This document shows, piece after piece, positions 1 to 7,291 of a DNA stretch of 16,845 nt (the stretch's first letter is position 1; each line of letters opens with the position of its first letter). The stretch is taken from contig JAJZPJ010000037.1 of the NCBI GenBank assembly GCA_021811225.1, positions 1-16,845 of the forward strand. Direction: 5' to 3'. The notes under the pieces are model-generated. The model did no database searches, had not been told where the DNA came from, and was given only the letters and a program-made list of their open reading frames with translations. The stretch is from Pseudomonadota bacterium (GTDB taxonomy: Bacteria > Pseudomonadota > Gammaproteobacteria > Burkholderiales > Rhodocyclaceae). The position numbers and the translations under genes were made by a program.

Positions 1-203
1 CCGACGGCGTCCGCTTGATCGGCGTCTATCCCTTCGCGCGCAAGAACGAGGTGATCATCGCCTATCACGTCGCGGCCAAGGGCGAGATCGCGTTGAACGA
101 GGAACTGGCCGAATATCGCCTGATCGCGCCGGAGAAGCTGCGGCCCTGGGAATTCGGCACCGGGACTGGCTGGACCGGCGCCAGCGCTGAGGACGCGGCT
201 TAG
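1..203 (+). CDS. Nudix hydrolase, C-terminal fragment (5' end outside window)
   Basis: The frame is open from base 3 to a TAG at 201-203, giving about 66 codons, so only the C-terminus is present. The visible part reads as the last strand and helix of a Nudix fold: a YPF-rich start, a KNEVIIAYHV strand, a GEIALNEELAEYRLI segment and a final LRPWEFGTGTGW. This pattern is familiar from proteobacterial Nudix (NUDIX domain) proteins, where it follows the catalytic Nudix box. The box itself lies upstream of the window and cannot be checked, so the substrate is unknown. The gene converges on the EAL-HDOD gene with only 7 bp between the two stop codons and no obvious terminator hairpin. Family assignment is by recognition of the C-terminal pattern only. 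Confidence 0.6.
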   Translation, partial: DGVRLIGVYPFARKNEVIIAYHVAAKGEIALNEELAEYRLIAPEKLRPWEFGTGTGWTGASAEDAA

Positions 204-210
204 CCGGGTC

Positions 211-1470
211 TCAGGGCTGCGCGTTGCCGCTCACGCCGATGTTGTTGGCCCAGATCAGGGCCTGGGTGTGGCAGGCATTGACCCGGTCGGCGTCGAGGCC
301 GGGCAGTCTGGCCGTCAGATCGTGGCAGGTTTCGCCGTCGTTGCCTTCGAGCGCTTCGGTCAGATCGAGCATTTTGCCCAGCGTTCCGGTCTGCGCTTCG
401 AGCGCCTCGCGGACGGTGTTGCCCAGGCTGATGCCGTTCAGGATCTCCGCCATCGGCACGCCCATCAGTGCCGGCATCAGCGAGATGATGCCGACCATGA
501 AGGCCTGGTCCTCGAATTCCTGGCGACCCGGTTCGATCTGTCCGGCGAGCAGTTCCATCAGCTTGCCGCGCGTGGCGGCGAGCTGCATCAGCGGGCTGGA
601 GATGGGCTCGGTGCCGGGGCGGGGCTTGGTGTACATCAGCAGTTGCAGCCAACGCTGCAACTGGCGCCGGCCGAGCAGGGTGATGGCGTGGCGCAGCGAG
701 GTGACCTTGACGCGCACGCCGGTAGCGACCGAATTGGTCAGGCGCATCAGGTTCATGGTCAGGCCCGGTTCGCGCTTGAATACGGCCTCCAGTTCCGCGA
801 CGTCGGTGTCCTCGAGCACCATTCCGAGCAGGCGCAGTAGCGCCATCTGGGAATGGCTGAGCCGTTTGCCGGCCATGATCATGGGCTTGGCGAAATAGTA
901 GCCCTGGAACAGCGAATAGCCGATCTGCTGACAGTGCTCCGCCAGTTCGACCTTCTCGACCCGCTCCGCCAGCAGGGTGACCGGCCAGTTGCCGAGCTTG
1001 CGCGTCACCGCCAGGAGGCCGGCCGGATCGACCAGCATGGTGTCGACCTTGACGATCTCGACGATGTCGAGCAGCGGTTTGAAACGGTCTTCGTAGCCGA
1101 CGAAGTCGTCGAGCGCCAGGGTGAAGCCCAAGGCCTTCAGCTCGACGCAGCGCTCGACGACGGCCGGGGTGATGTCGACCGTCTCCAGCACCTCGAGCAC
1201 GACCTTGTCCGAGGGCAGGACTTCCAGCAGGTCGGAGAGCAGCAGGCTCTCGTCGCAGTTGATGAAGCCCTGGTAGGGTCCGAGCGCCGCCTCGATGCCC
1301 AGATCGATGAAGGCGCGGGTGATGACGCTGGCGGTGGCGGCGAGATCGTCGCGGACATCCGCGGCGTTGTGCTGGCTGCGGCGAAACAGCAGTTCGTAGG
1401 CGACCATCTGCTGCCGGCGATCCATGATCGGCTGGCGGCCGATGAAAATTTCCGTGTTCGGGCTGGACAT
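211..1470 (-). CDS. EAL and HDOD domain signalling protein (YuxH/CdgJ-type)
   Basis: This 419-residue cytoplasmic protein has an N-terminal EAL domain (about 5-200) and a C-terminal HDOD domain (about 203-400), the architecture of YuxH and CdgJ proteins in c-di-GMP signalling. The EAL signature reads ELLFR (26-30). Most positions used by active phosphodiesterases can be matched: E26, N71, E93 and E96, D121-D122, K141, E169 and Q189. Loop 6, normally DFGTGYSS, is altered to DFVGYEDR, so activity is uncertain. There is no signal peptide or membrane segment. The gene follows the phosphomannomutase gene directly. The ATG at 1470 lies 2 nt after that gene's TGA. A TTG at 1476 would overlap the TGA and sits 7 nt from a GAGG, so it is a credible alternative start. 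The position suggests co-transcription with cell-surface sugar genes. Confidence 0.9.
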   Translation of the reverse strand: MSSPNTEIFIGRQPIMDRRQQMVAYELLFRRSQHNAADVRDDLAATASVITRAFIDLGIEAALGPYQGFINCDESLLLSDLLEVLPSDKVVLEVLETVDITPAVVERCVELKALGFTLALDDFVGYEDRFKPLLDIVEIVKVDTMLVDPAGLLAVTRKLGNWPVTLLAERVEKVELAEHCQQIGYSLFQGYYFAKPMIMAGKRLSHSQMALLRLLGMVLEDTDVAELEAVFKREPGLTMNLMRLTNSVATGVRVKVTSLRHAITLLGRRQLQRWLQLLMYTKPRPGTEPISSPLMQLAATRGKLMELLAGQIEPGRQEFEDQAFMVGIISLMPALMGVPMAEILNGISLGNTVREALEAQTGTLGKMLDLTEALEGNDGETCHDLTARLPGLDADRVNACHTQALIWANNIGVSGNAQP

Positions 1471-1472
1471 CG

Positions 1473-2855
1473 TCAATAGACGACCTCGAGTCCCGGCCAG
1501 GCGTTCTCCAGCGCCTTCTTGAACACCGACTGGATGCGGGCGAGGGCGGCGGGCGTGTCGGCCTCGAAGCGCAACACCAGCACCGGCGTGGTGTTGGAGG
1601 CCCGCGCCAGGCCGAAGCCGTCGGCGAACTCGGCGCGCACCCCGTCCAGGGTGATGAGTTCGGTCGCTCCGGGGAACAGCTCGGCGGCGCGCGCGCTGAG
1701 CTGTTCGATCAGCGCGTGCGCTTCGCCTTCCCGCATCTTCAGGTTGAGCTCCGGGGTCGATAGGGAGTCGGGCAGATGCTCGAGCGGCCAGTTGGCGTCA
1801 TTCCAGCGCGAGACGATCTCGAGCAGGCGGGCGGCGGCGTAGAGGCCGTCGTCGAAGCCGTACCAGCGCTCCTTGAAGAACATGTGGCCGCTCATCTCGC
1901 CCGCCAGCGGCGCCCCGGTCTCCCGCAGCTTGGCCTTGATCAGCGCGTGGCCGGTCTGCCACATCAGCGGCACACCGCCCTGGTGGCGGATGGAGCGCGC
2001 CAGGTTGCGCGTGCATTTCACGTCGTAGATGATCTGCGCGCCGGGATTGCGCGCGAGCACGTCGGCGGCGAACAGCATCAGCTGGCGGTCGGGATAGATG
2101 ATCTCGCCGTCCTTGGTGACCACGCCCAGGCGGTCGCCGTCGCCGTCGAAGGCCAGGCCCAGTTCGGCGTCGGTATTGCGCAGGGCGGCGATCAGGTCCT
2201 GCAGGTTCTCGGGCTTCGACGGATCGGGATGGTGATTGGGGAAGTTGCCGTCGATCTCGCAGAACAGCGGCAGCACCTCGCAGCCCATGCGTCGGAACAG
2301 TTCCGGCGCCAGCTCGCCGGCCACGCCGTTGCCGCAGTCGATGGCGATCTTCATCGGCCGCGACAGCTTCACGTCGGCGACGATGCGTTCGAGGTAGGCC
2401 GCGCGCACATCGGCCTTGATCACCCGGCCCGATCCGTAGCGCAGATTGTCGCGCTCCAGGCGCGTGCGCAGCGCCTGGATCTGGGCGCCGTACAGCGTCT
2501 CGCCGCCCAGCACCAGCTTCAGGCCGTTGTAGTCGGGCGGGTTGTGGCTGCCGGTGACCGCTACCGCCGAATGGCAGCCGAGCTCGATCGCGGCGAAGTA
2601 GGCGAGCGGGGTGGGGACCATGCCGATGTCGTAGACATCGACGCCGGCGGCGTTCAATCCTTGGGCCAGGGCCGCCGACAGCTCCGGGCCCGAGAGGCGG
2701 CCGTCGCGGCCCACGGCCACCGCCGTCTGGCCGCGCCACAGCGCTTCCGAGCCCAGCGCGTGGCCGATGGCGCGCACGCCGTCCGGGGTCAGGGTCTTGC
2801 CGACGATGCCGCGGATGTCGTAAGCCTTGAAGATTTCTGGGGCGGGCAGATTCAT
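1473..2855 (-). CDS. Phosphomannomutase/phosphoglucomutase
   Basis: A 460-residue alpha-D-phosphohexomutase, close to the 463 residues of Pseudomonas AlgC. It interconverts hexose-6-phosphate and hexose-1-phosphate in the cytoplasm, supplying sugar nucleotides for LPS and exopolysaccharide. Visible motifs are the phosphoserine loop TGSHNPPDYNG with S103, the metal-binding DGDGDR at 237-242, the sugar-binding GEMSGH at 319-324 and a C-terminal phosphate-binding RASNTTP loop. The ATG at 2855 is chosen because MNLPAPEIFKAYDIRG is the normal N-terminus of the family; the frame extends upstream to 2894 without conserved sequence. No strong Shine-Dalgarno is seen. A 70-bp gap separates it from the upstream NTF2-like gene, and its TGA overlaps or touches the next start. 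AlgC and ManB are both possible names, and the sequence alone does not decide substrate preference. Confidence 0.95.
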   Translation of the reverse strand: MNLPAPEIFKAYDIRGIVGKTLTPDGVRAIGHALGSEALWRGQTAVAVGRDGRLSGPELSAALAQGLNAAGVDVYDIGMVPTPLAYFAAIELGCHSAVAVTGSHNPPDYNGLKLVLGGETLYGAQIQALRTRLERDNLRYGSGRVIKADVRAAYLERIVADVKLSRPMKIAIDCGNGVAGELAPELFRRMGCEVLPLFCEIDGNFPNHHPDPSKPENLQDLIAALRNTDAELGLAFDGDGDRLGVVTKDGEIIYPDRQLMLFAADVLARNPGAQIIYDVKCTRNLARSIRHQGGVPLMWQTGHALIKAKLRETGAPLAGEMSGHMFFKERWYGFDDGLYAAARLLEIVSRWNDANWPLEHLPDSLSTPELNLKMREGEAHALIEQLSARAAELFPGATELITLDGVRAEFADGFGLARASNTTPVLVLRFEADTPAALARIQSVFKKALENAWPGLEVVY

Positions 2856-2925
2856 GGCGGGCAACGGGGAAGAGATCCTCGCCCATCCTAGCATAGGAAT
2901 ATGACGGCCGTGAGCGGTGCGGGGC

Positions 2926-3354
2926 TCAGTGCAGCGTCTTGGCGGTTTCGCTGGGCATCTCGGGCGGCGCCGGCGAGGCGTGGTGCGCCAGCAGGCGCCA
3001 GCCCAGGGCGCCGCGGATATAGACGTTGGTGACGACGACCGGCGCCGTCTGTCCTTCGCCGCCGGAAAAGCCGAGGTGCTCGTGCAGACTGTGCACCGAG
3101 AGCAGCATGCCCGAGAGATAAACCTGGTTCGACAGCGCGATGGACAGCCGCCGGCCGCTGGCGAAGACGCGCCGCCAGGCTTCGCGCACCGCCGCGTAGC
3201 CGGCCAGGCGCGCGCCTCCCGGCAGGACGCAGACGATCTCCTCGTCCTCGGCCCAGACCGCCATCATCGCCTCCAGGTCGGCGTGCGCGAGCGCGTCGTA
3301 GAACGCCGCCTCGGCGTCCTGGGGGGTGGTGAACATCGGCTTATGGGCGGACAT
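2926..3354 (-). CDS. NTF2-like (SnoaL/DUF4440-type) protein
   Basis: A 142-residue soluble protein with the pattern of an NTF2-like cone-barrel domain: an N-terminal helix (DAEAAFYDALAHADLEAMMAVW), then EIVCVLPGGARLAGYAAVREAWRRVF, and paired strands ending VVVTNVYIRGALGWRLLAHHAS. Members of this fold act as small-molecule binding domains or enzymes, and no specific reaction can be assigned here. The tail after residue 128 is proline-rich and probably disordered. The ATG at 3354 overlaps the end of the waaF-like gene by 14 nt. An in-frame ATG at 3336, 4 nt beyond that gene's stop, is an alternative start, and neither has a good Shine-Dalgarno. The overlap indicates translation from the same mRNA as waaF. 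Confidence 0.8.
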   Translation of the reverse strand: MSAHKPMFTTPQDAEAAFYDALAHADLEAMMAVWAEDEEIVCVLPGGARLAGYAAVREAWRRVFASGRRLSIALSNQVYLSGMLLSVHSLHEHLGFSGGEGQTAPVVVTNVYIRGALGWRLLAHHASPAPPEMPSETAKTLH

Positions 3355-4360
3355 GGTCTGCGCTGATGCCGGATTCGCCCAGACTCGCGAGCACCAGTTC
3401 AGGCGTCAGATCGGTCAGGCACCTGAGGTGGCCGAGCGGGCAGGCGCGCTGGAAGCAGGGACTGCAGGGGAGCCCGAGGGAGACGATCTTCGCGCGCGGC
3501 GACAGGGGCGGCGTATAGGCCGGGCTGGAGGAACCGTAGAGCGCGATGAGCGGGCGATCGAGCGCGGCGGCGACGTGCATCAGACCGGAGTCGTTGGCGA
3601 CCACCAGGCGCGCGCCGGCGATCAGGTCGATCGCCTGTGCCAGCGTCGTGCGTCCGCACAGGTTCTGGACCGCCCCGCCCGAGAGCGTCTCGATTTCATC
3701 GCCCAGGCGCCGGTCCTTGTCCGAGCCGACCAGCCAGACCGGACCGCCGAGCTGTCGTGCCAGGGCGGCGAAGTGCTGCGCCGGCCAGCGCTTGGCCGGG
3801 CCGAACTCGGCGCCGGGGCAGAACACCACCGGGGCGATGGCAGCGGGCAAGCCGAGCGCTTCGCGCACACTGGCCTGCTGCCTGGCGGTCGATGAGAGGC
3901 GCGGCTGCGCCAGGGCCTGCTGCGGCGATTCGCCGGGCTCTTCGGCGAGCCGGGCGTAGCGCTGGGCGAGTTGCGGCGCCGCCGCTTCGTCCAGCGGGTA
4001 CACCCGGTTGATCAGCCCCCAGCGCGCCTCGCCGAGGAAGCCCGCGCGCACCGGGATGCCGGCGAAGAAGGGGGCGAGCGCCGACTTCCAGGAATTGGGC
4101 AGCACGATCGCTCGGTCATAGGCCTCGGCCGCCAGTCGTCTGCCGAGTCTCAGCCGGGCCAGCGGTTTGAATTCGCCGTGGGCGAAGGGGTTGTCGATCA
4201 CCCGTCCGACCTCGTCCATGCGCGAGAGCAGGGGGGCGCTCCAGGCGGGCGCCAGGACGTCGAGCTGGAGTCCCGGATGCCGCTGGTGCAGCCGGATGAA
4301 CAGCGGCTGGGCGAGAATCGAGTCGCCTATCCAGGCGGGGGCGACGATCAGGATCTTCAT
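3341..4360 (-). CDS. waaF: Lipopolysaccharide heptosyltransferase II-like glycosyltransferase (GT9)
   Basis: A 339-residue GT9 glycosyltransferase, slightly shorter than E. coli WaaF (348). WaaF adds the second L,D-heptose from ADP-heptose to the LPS inner core at the cytoplasmic face of the inner membrane. The N-terminus MKILIVAPAWIGDSILAQ matches the family's first Rossmann strand. The C-terminal half has the CPGAEFGPAKRWP loop (181-193), the nucleotide-sugar motif NDSGLMHVAAALDRPLIALYGSS (256-278) and a cysteine-rich CSPCFQRACPLGHLRC region (299-314) typical of WaaF. The frame is open 53 codons further upstream, but that part overlaps the zinc-finger gene and is not conserved, so the ATG at 4360 is used. 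It lies 20 nt after the zinc-finger gene and overlaps the NTF2-like gene. WaaC or another GT9 enzyme is a less likely alternative. Confidence 0.9.
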   Translation of the reverse strand: MKILIVAPAWIGDSILAQPLFIRLHQRHPGLQLDVLAPAWSAPLLSRMDEVGRVIDNPFAHGEFKPLARLRLGRRLAAEAYDRAIVLPNSWKSALAPFFAGIPVRAGFLGEARWGLINRVYPLDEAAAPQLAQRYARLAEEPGESPQQALAQPRLSSTARQQASVREALGLPAAIAPVVFCPGAEFGPAKRWPAQHFAALARQLGGPVWLVGSDKDRRLGDEIETLSGGAVQNLCGRTTLAQAIDLIAGARLVVANDSGLMHVAAALDRPLIALYGSSSPAYTPPLSPRAKIVSLGLPCSPCFQRACPLGHLRCLTDLTPELVLASLGESGISADHVRP

Positions 4361-4380
4361 GGCCGGCGCCGACCGCCGGT

Positions 4381-4581
4381 TCAGTGATGCCCGTGGGGCT
4401 TCTCGCCGCTGTAGCGGTAGCGGGTGCCGCAATAGGGGCAGCGCGCCTCGCCGCCGTCCACCACGTCGAGGAAGACGCGCGGATGGCGCGCCCACAGCGG
4501 CGCGTCCGGTAGCGGGCAAGCGAGCGGCAGGTCGGCTTGGGTGACGGTGACTTCGCGGGCGGTGTCGGTGGCTTGGGTCAT
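4381..4581 (-). CDS. zf-CHCC zinc-finger domain protein
   Basis: A 66-residue protein with C22, H33, C48 and C51 spaced as C-x10-H-x14-C-x2-C, the signature of the zf-CHCC family, which is related to the zinc-binding domain of mitochondrial complex I subunit NDUFS6. Visible motifs are LACPLPDAPLWARHPRVFLDV and CPYCGTRY. The tail GEKPHGHH adds further histidines. The bacterial function is not established; a zinc-binding accessory role is an inference. The start is well supported: GAGGA lies 7 nt before the ATG at 4581, and this ribosome site overlaps the ilvE stop region 10 nt upstream. The gene sits between ilvE and waaF in what looks like one transcript. Confidence 0.9.
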   Translation of the reverse strand: MTQATDTAREVTVTQADLPLACPLPDAPLWARHPRVFLDVVDGGEARCPYCGTRYRYSGEKPHGHH

Positions 4582-4591
4582 GCTCGTATCC

Positions 4592-5515
4592 TCAGGCGAC
4601 GGCAGTGAGCCAGTCGGCGTGGGCCGGAACGCGGCCGTTGACCACGTCGAAGTACAGGCTCTGCAGCCGGGTCGTGATCGGGCCGCGGTGGCCCGCGCCG
4701 ATGGTCCGGTTGTCGAGTTCGCGGATCGGCGTCACCTCGGCGGCGGTGCCGGTGAAGAAGGCTTCGTCGGCGATGTAGAGGTCGTCGCGCGTCAGGCGCT
4801 TGGAGACCACCGGAATGCCGAGATCCTTGGCCAGGGTGAGGATGGTGGCGCGGGTGATGCCGACCAGGGCGGAGGCGATCTCCGGTTCGTAGATGACGCC
4901 GTCCTTGACGATGAACACGTTCTCGCCGGCGCCTTCGGCGACGAAGCCGTCGACGTCGAGCAGCAGCGCCTCGTCGTAGCCGCCCTCGGTCGCCTCCATG
5001 TTGGCCAGGATGGAGTTGGCGTAGGTGGCGGAGAACTTGGCGCGCGCCATGGTCACATTGACGTGGTGGCGGGCGTAGCTCGAGGTCTTGACGCGGATGC
5101 CCTTCTCCATGCCCTCCTCGCCGAGGTAAGCGCCCCAGGGCCAGGCGGCGATCGAGACGTGGACGCTGGCGCCCTTGGGCGAGACGCCCATCTTCTCCGA
5201 GCCGTAGAAGGCGATCGGCCGGATGTAGGCCGAGTCCAGCCCGTTGGCGCGCACCACTTCCCTTTGCGCCGCCATCAGCGTTTCCTTGTCGTAGGGAATG
5301 GCCATCCGGTAGATGTGCGCCGAATTGAACAGGCGGTCGGTGTGTTCCTTGAGCCGGAAGATCGCCGTGCCCTTGACCGTATGATAGGCGCGCACGCCCT
5401 CGAATACCGCCAGGCCGTAGTGCAGGGAATGGGTCAGCACGTGCGTGGTGGCATCGCGCCAGGGGACGAGCTTGCCGTCGTGCCAGATGAAGCCGTCGCG
5501 GTCGGCCATGGACAT
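4592..5515 (-). CDS. ilvE: Branched-chain amino acid aminotransferase
   Basis: A 307-residue class IV PLP-dependent aminotransferase (E. coli IlvE has 309). It catalyses the last step of leucine, isoleucine and valine synthesis, and the first step of their breakdown, using glutamate/2-oxoglutarate. Family landmarks are FEGVRAYHT (38-46), the PLP lysine K160 in MARAKFSATYANS, EGAGENVFIVKDG, LVGITRATI and FFTGTAAEVTPIRELD. The ATG at 5515 is preferred because GGAG lies 9 nt upstream; the ATG at 5509 would be 15 nt away. The frame extends to 5590, but that part is promoter region. It is the first gene of a minus-strand series with a zinc-finger protein and waaF, and it diverges from nudJ. Confidence 0.96.
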   Translation of the reverse strand: MSMADRDGFIWHDGKLVPWRDATTHVLTHSLHYGLAVFEGVRAYHTVKGTAIFRLKEHTDRLFNSAHIYRMAIPYDKETLMAAQREVVRANGLDSAYIRPIAFYGSEKMGVSPKGASVHVSIAAWPWGAYLGEEGMEKGIRVKTSSYARHHVNVTMARAKFSATYANSILANMEATEGGYDEALLLDVDGFVAEGAGENVFIVKDGVIYEPEIASALVGITRATILTLAKDLGIPVVSKRLTRDDLYIADEAFFTGTAAEVTPIRELDNRTIGAGHRGPITTRLQSLYFDVVNGRVPAHADWLTAVA

Positions 5516-5549
5516 GATTCGAATCTCCAGCTGCAGTCGCAAAGACGTG

Positions 5550-5578
5550 ATTCTAGCCGATTTGCCGATCGGTCCGAA
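5550..5578 (-). promoter_or_regulatory. Candidate sigma70 promoter for ilvE operon
   Basis: On the minus strand TAGAAT (5555-5550) is a 5/6 match to the -10 box. TTCGGA (5578-5573), a weak -35, lies 17 bp upstream. Transcription would start about 25-30 nt before the ilvE ATG. The evidence is sequence match and position only. Confidence 0.4.
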
Positions 5579-5597
5579 GCGCGGCGGCATGGCGGGG

Positions 5598-5603
5598 TAA
5601 AAT
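5598..5603 (+). promoter_or_regulatory. Candidate -10 box for nudJ-mnmA, near-leaderless
   Basis: TAAAAT (5/6 to consensus) is followed by ACGCGGC and then the nudJ ATG at 5611. A start site 6-7 nt after the -10 box would fall at or just before the start codon, so the message may be leaderless. No Shine-Dalgarno is present before this ATG, which agrees with that reading. No convincing -35 is seen. Confidence 0.45.
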
Positions 5604-5610
5604 ACGCGGC

Positions 5611-6090
5611 ATGAATGCGCAATGGAGGCCCAACGTCACCGTCGCCGCGGTGATCGAACGCGACGGCCGCTTCCTGCTGGTCGAGGAAGAGACGCCCGAC
5701 GGCCTGCGCCTCAATCAGCCGGCCGGCCATCTGGAGCAAGGCGAGTCCTTGACCGACGCCTGCGCCCGCGAGACGCTGGAGGAGTCGGCCTGGCATTTCG
5801 TTCCGGGCGCGCTGGTCGGCATCTATCTCTGGCCGCGGCCCCAAGGCGAAGCAGTCAAGGCGATGGCAGGTGGGTCGCCCGTCACCTATCTGCGCTTCGC
5901 TTTCTGCGGCGAGCTCGGCGCCCACGAAGAGCGCGCGCTCGATACCGGCATCGTGCGCGCGCTGTGGCTGAGCCCGGAGGAGATCGCGGCGACGCGCGAG
6001 CGGCATCGCAGTCCCCTGATCCTGCAGTGCGTCGCCGATCATCTTGCCGGCCGGCGCTACCCGCTCGATCTGCTCCATCATTACCTGTGA
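5611..6090 (+). CDS. nudJ: NudJ-like Nudix phosphatase
   Basis: A 159-residue Nudix hydrolase resembling E. coli NudJ (153), which hydrolyses nucleoside di- and triphosphates and thiamine (HMP) pyrophosphate. The N-terminus RPNVTVAAVIERDGRFLLVEEETPDGLRLNQPAGHLE aligns with NudJ. The Nudix box runs from G39: E45, R53-E54 and E57-E58 are in place. The usual glycine after EE-x is A60, giving REtlEEsAW. As far as I recall this substitution is common in betaproteobacterial homologues. The C-terminus RSPLILQC...GRRYPLDLLHHY also matches NudJ, including the RYPL block. mnmA begins 31 nt after the stop, the same order as in E. coli. A promoter with no untranslated leader is suggested by TAAAAT 7 nt before the ATG. 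Confidence 0.9.
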   Translation: MNAQWRPNVTVAAVIERDGRFLLVEEETPDGLRLNQPAGHLEQGESLTDACARETLEESAWHFVPGALVGIYLWPRPQGEAVKAMAGGSPVTYLRFAFCGELGAHEERALDTGIVRALWLSPEEIAATRERHRSPLILQCVADHLAGRRYPLDLLHHYL

Positions 6091-6121
6091 GCGGCGGCAA
6101 TGCCCGATGAAGGAGATCGCC

Positions 6122-7213
6122 ATGTCTGAAAAAACCGTCGTCGTCGGCATGTCCGGCGGCGTCGATTCATCGGTCTCGGCCCTGCTGCTCAAGCAGCAAG
6201 GCTGGCACGTCGTCGGCCTGTTCATGAAGAATTGGGAAGACGACGACGATGCCGAGTATTGCTCGACGCGCCAGGACCTGATCGACGTCGCCGCCGTCTG
6301 CGACGTCCTCGGCATCGATCTGGAAGTGGTGAATTTCTCGGCCGAATACAAGGACCGGGTGTTTGCCGAATTCCTGCGCGAATACCAGGCCGGCAGGACG
6401 CCCAATCCCGACGTGCTGTGCAACGCCGAGATCAAGTTCAAGGCCTTCCTCGACCACGCGCTGAGTCTCGGCGCCGAAAAGATCGCCACTGGCCACTATG
6501 CCCAGGTACGCGAGTTCCAGGGCAGTTACCAGTTGCTGAAGGGCGAGGACGGCAACAAGGACCAGAGCTATTTCCTCTATCGCCTGAATCAGGCCCAGCT
6601 CGGCAAGACGCTGTTCCCGGTCGGCCATCTCTACAAGCGGGAAGTGCGCCGGCTCGCCCAGGCGGCGGGCCTGCCCAACCACGCCAAGAAGGACTCCACC
6701 GGCATCTGCTTCATCGGCGAGCGGCCTTTCCGCGAGTTCCTCTCGCGCTATCTGCCCGCGCAGCCGGGGGAGATCCTCCGCCTCGACGATGGCCGGGTCG
6801 TCGGCCATCACGACGGCCTGATCCACCACACGCTGGGGCAGAGGAAGGGCCTGAAGATCGGCGGCGTCAAGGGCAATGCCGACGACGCCGGCGATCACGA
6901 AGCCTGGTACGTCGCCGCCAAGGACATGGAGAAGAATCTGCTCTACGTGGTCCAGGGCCACGACCATCCGGCGCTGCTCAAGGATCGCCTGTGCGCGGCG
7001 GATCTATCCTGGATCGATGGCCAGCCCCACAGCCACTGGGTCTATACGGCAAAAACACGCTATCGCCAGCCCGATGCGCCGTGCGAAATCGAGTCGGTCG
7101 ACGCGCAGCGCTGCGAAGTCGTCTTCGCCCAGCCGCAATGGGCGGTGACGCCGGGACAGTCGGTGGTGCTCTATGAGAGCCGCGTTTGCCTGGGCGGCGG
7201 CATCATCGAGTGA
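6122..7213 (+). CDS. mnmA: tRNA-specific 2-thiouridylase MnmA
   Basis: A 363-residue enzyme of normal length (E. coli about 368). It adds sulfur to U34 of tRNA-Lys, -Glu and -Gln, using ATP to adenylate the base and a persulfide relay for the sulfur. The PP-loop GMSGGVDSS is at 9-17. The catalytic cysteines are C100 in NPDVLCN and C196 in DSTGICFIGE. GHYAQV, the KDQSYFL motif and the C-terminal PGQSVVLYE barrel segment are also present. The start is the ATG at 6122, with AAGGAG 6 nt upstream; the frame is open earlier but overlaps nudJ. It is the second gene of a nudJ-mnmA unit. A REP-like hairpin element follows directly after the stop. Confidence 0.97.
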   Translation: MSEKTVVVGMSGGVDSSVSALLLKQQGWHVVGLFMKNWEDDDDAEYCSTRQDLIDVAAVCDVLGIDLEVVNFSAEYKDRVFAEFLREYQAGRTPNPDVLCNAEIKFKAFLDHALSLGAEKIATGHYAQVREFQGSYQLLKGEDGNKDQSYFLYRLNQAQLGKTLFPVGHLYKREVRRLAQAAGLPNHAKKDSTGICFIGERPFREFLSRYLPAQPGEILRLDDGRVVGHHDGLIHHTLGQRKGLKIGGVKGNADDAGDHEAWYVAAKDMEKNLLYVVQGHDHPALLKDRLCAADLSWIDGQPHSHWVYTAKTRYRQPDAPCEIESVDAQRCEVVFAQPQWAVTPGQSVVLYESRVCLGGGIIE

Positions 7214-7278
7214 GTCGGCCTTGCGCTGCAGACACCCGGACGGGTGCAGGCCGACAGTCGGGCTAAAGCCCGACCTAC
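7214..7278. repeat. REP-like palindromic element / bidirectional terminator candidate
   Basis: Two adjacent palindromes fill the gap between the convergent mnmA and GST genes. The first pairs GTCGGCCT (7214-7221) with AGGCCGAC (7248-7255) around an inner hairpin CACCCG-GA-CGGGTG (7233-7246). The second is a perfect 7-bp stem GTCGGGC-TAAA-GCCCGAC (7257-7274). On the minus strand the second hairpin is preceded by GTAG (7278-7275), the tetranucleotide that marks RAYT-associated REP sequences. There is no long T-run, so Rho-independent termination is uncertain. Confidence 0.65.
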
Positions 7279-7291
7279 CCATCACTGACTG

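Noticed and set aside
1776..2891. A 371-codon plus-strand frame opposite the phosphomannomutase gene.
   Set aside because: Low-complexity composition and no motif; the minus strand encodes a complete mutase with all active-site loops.
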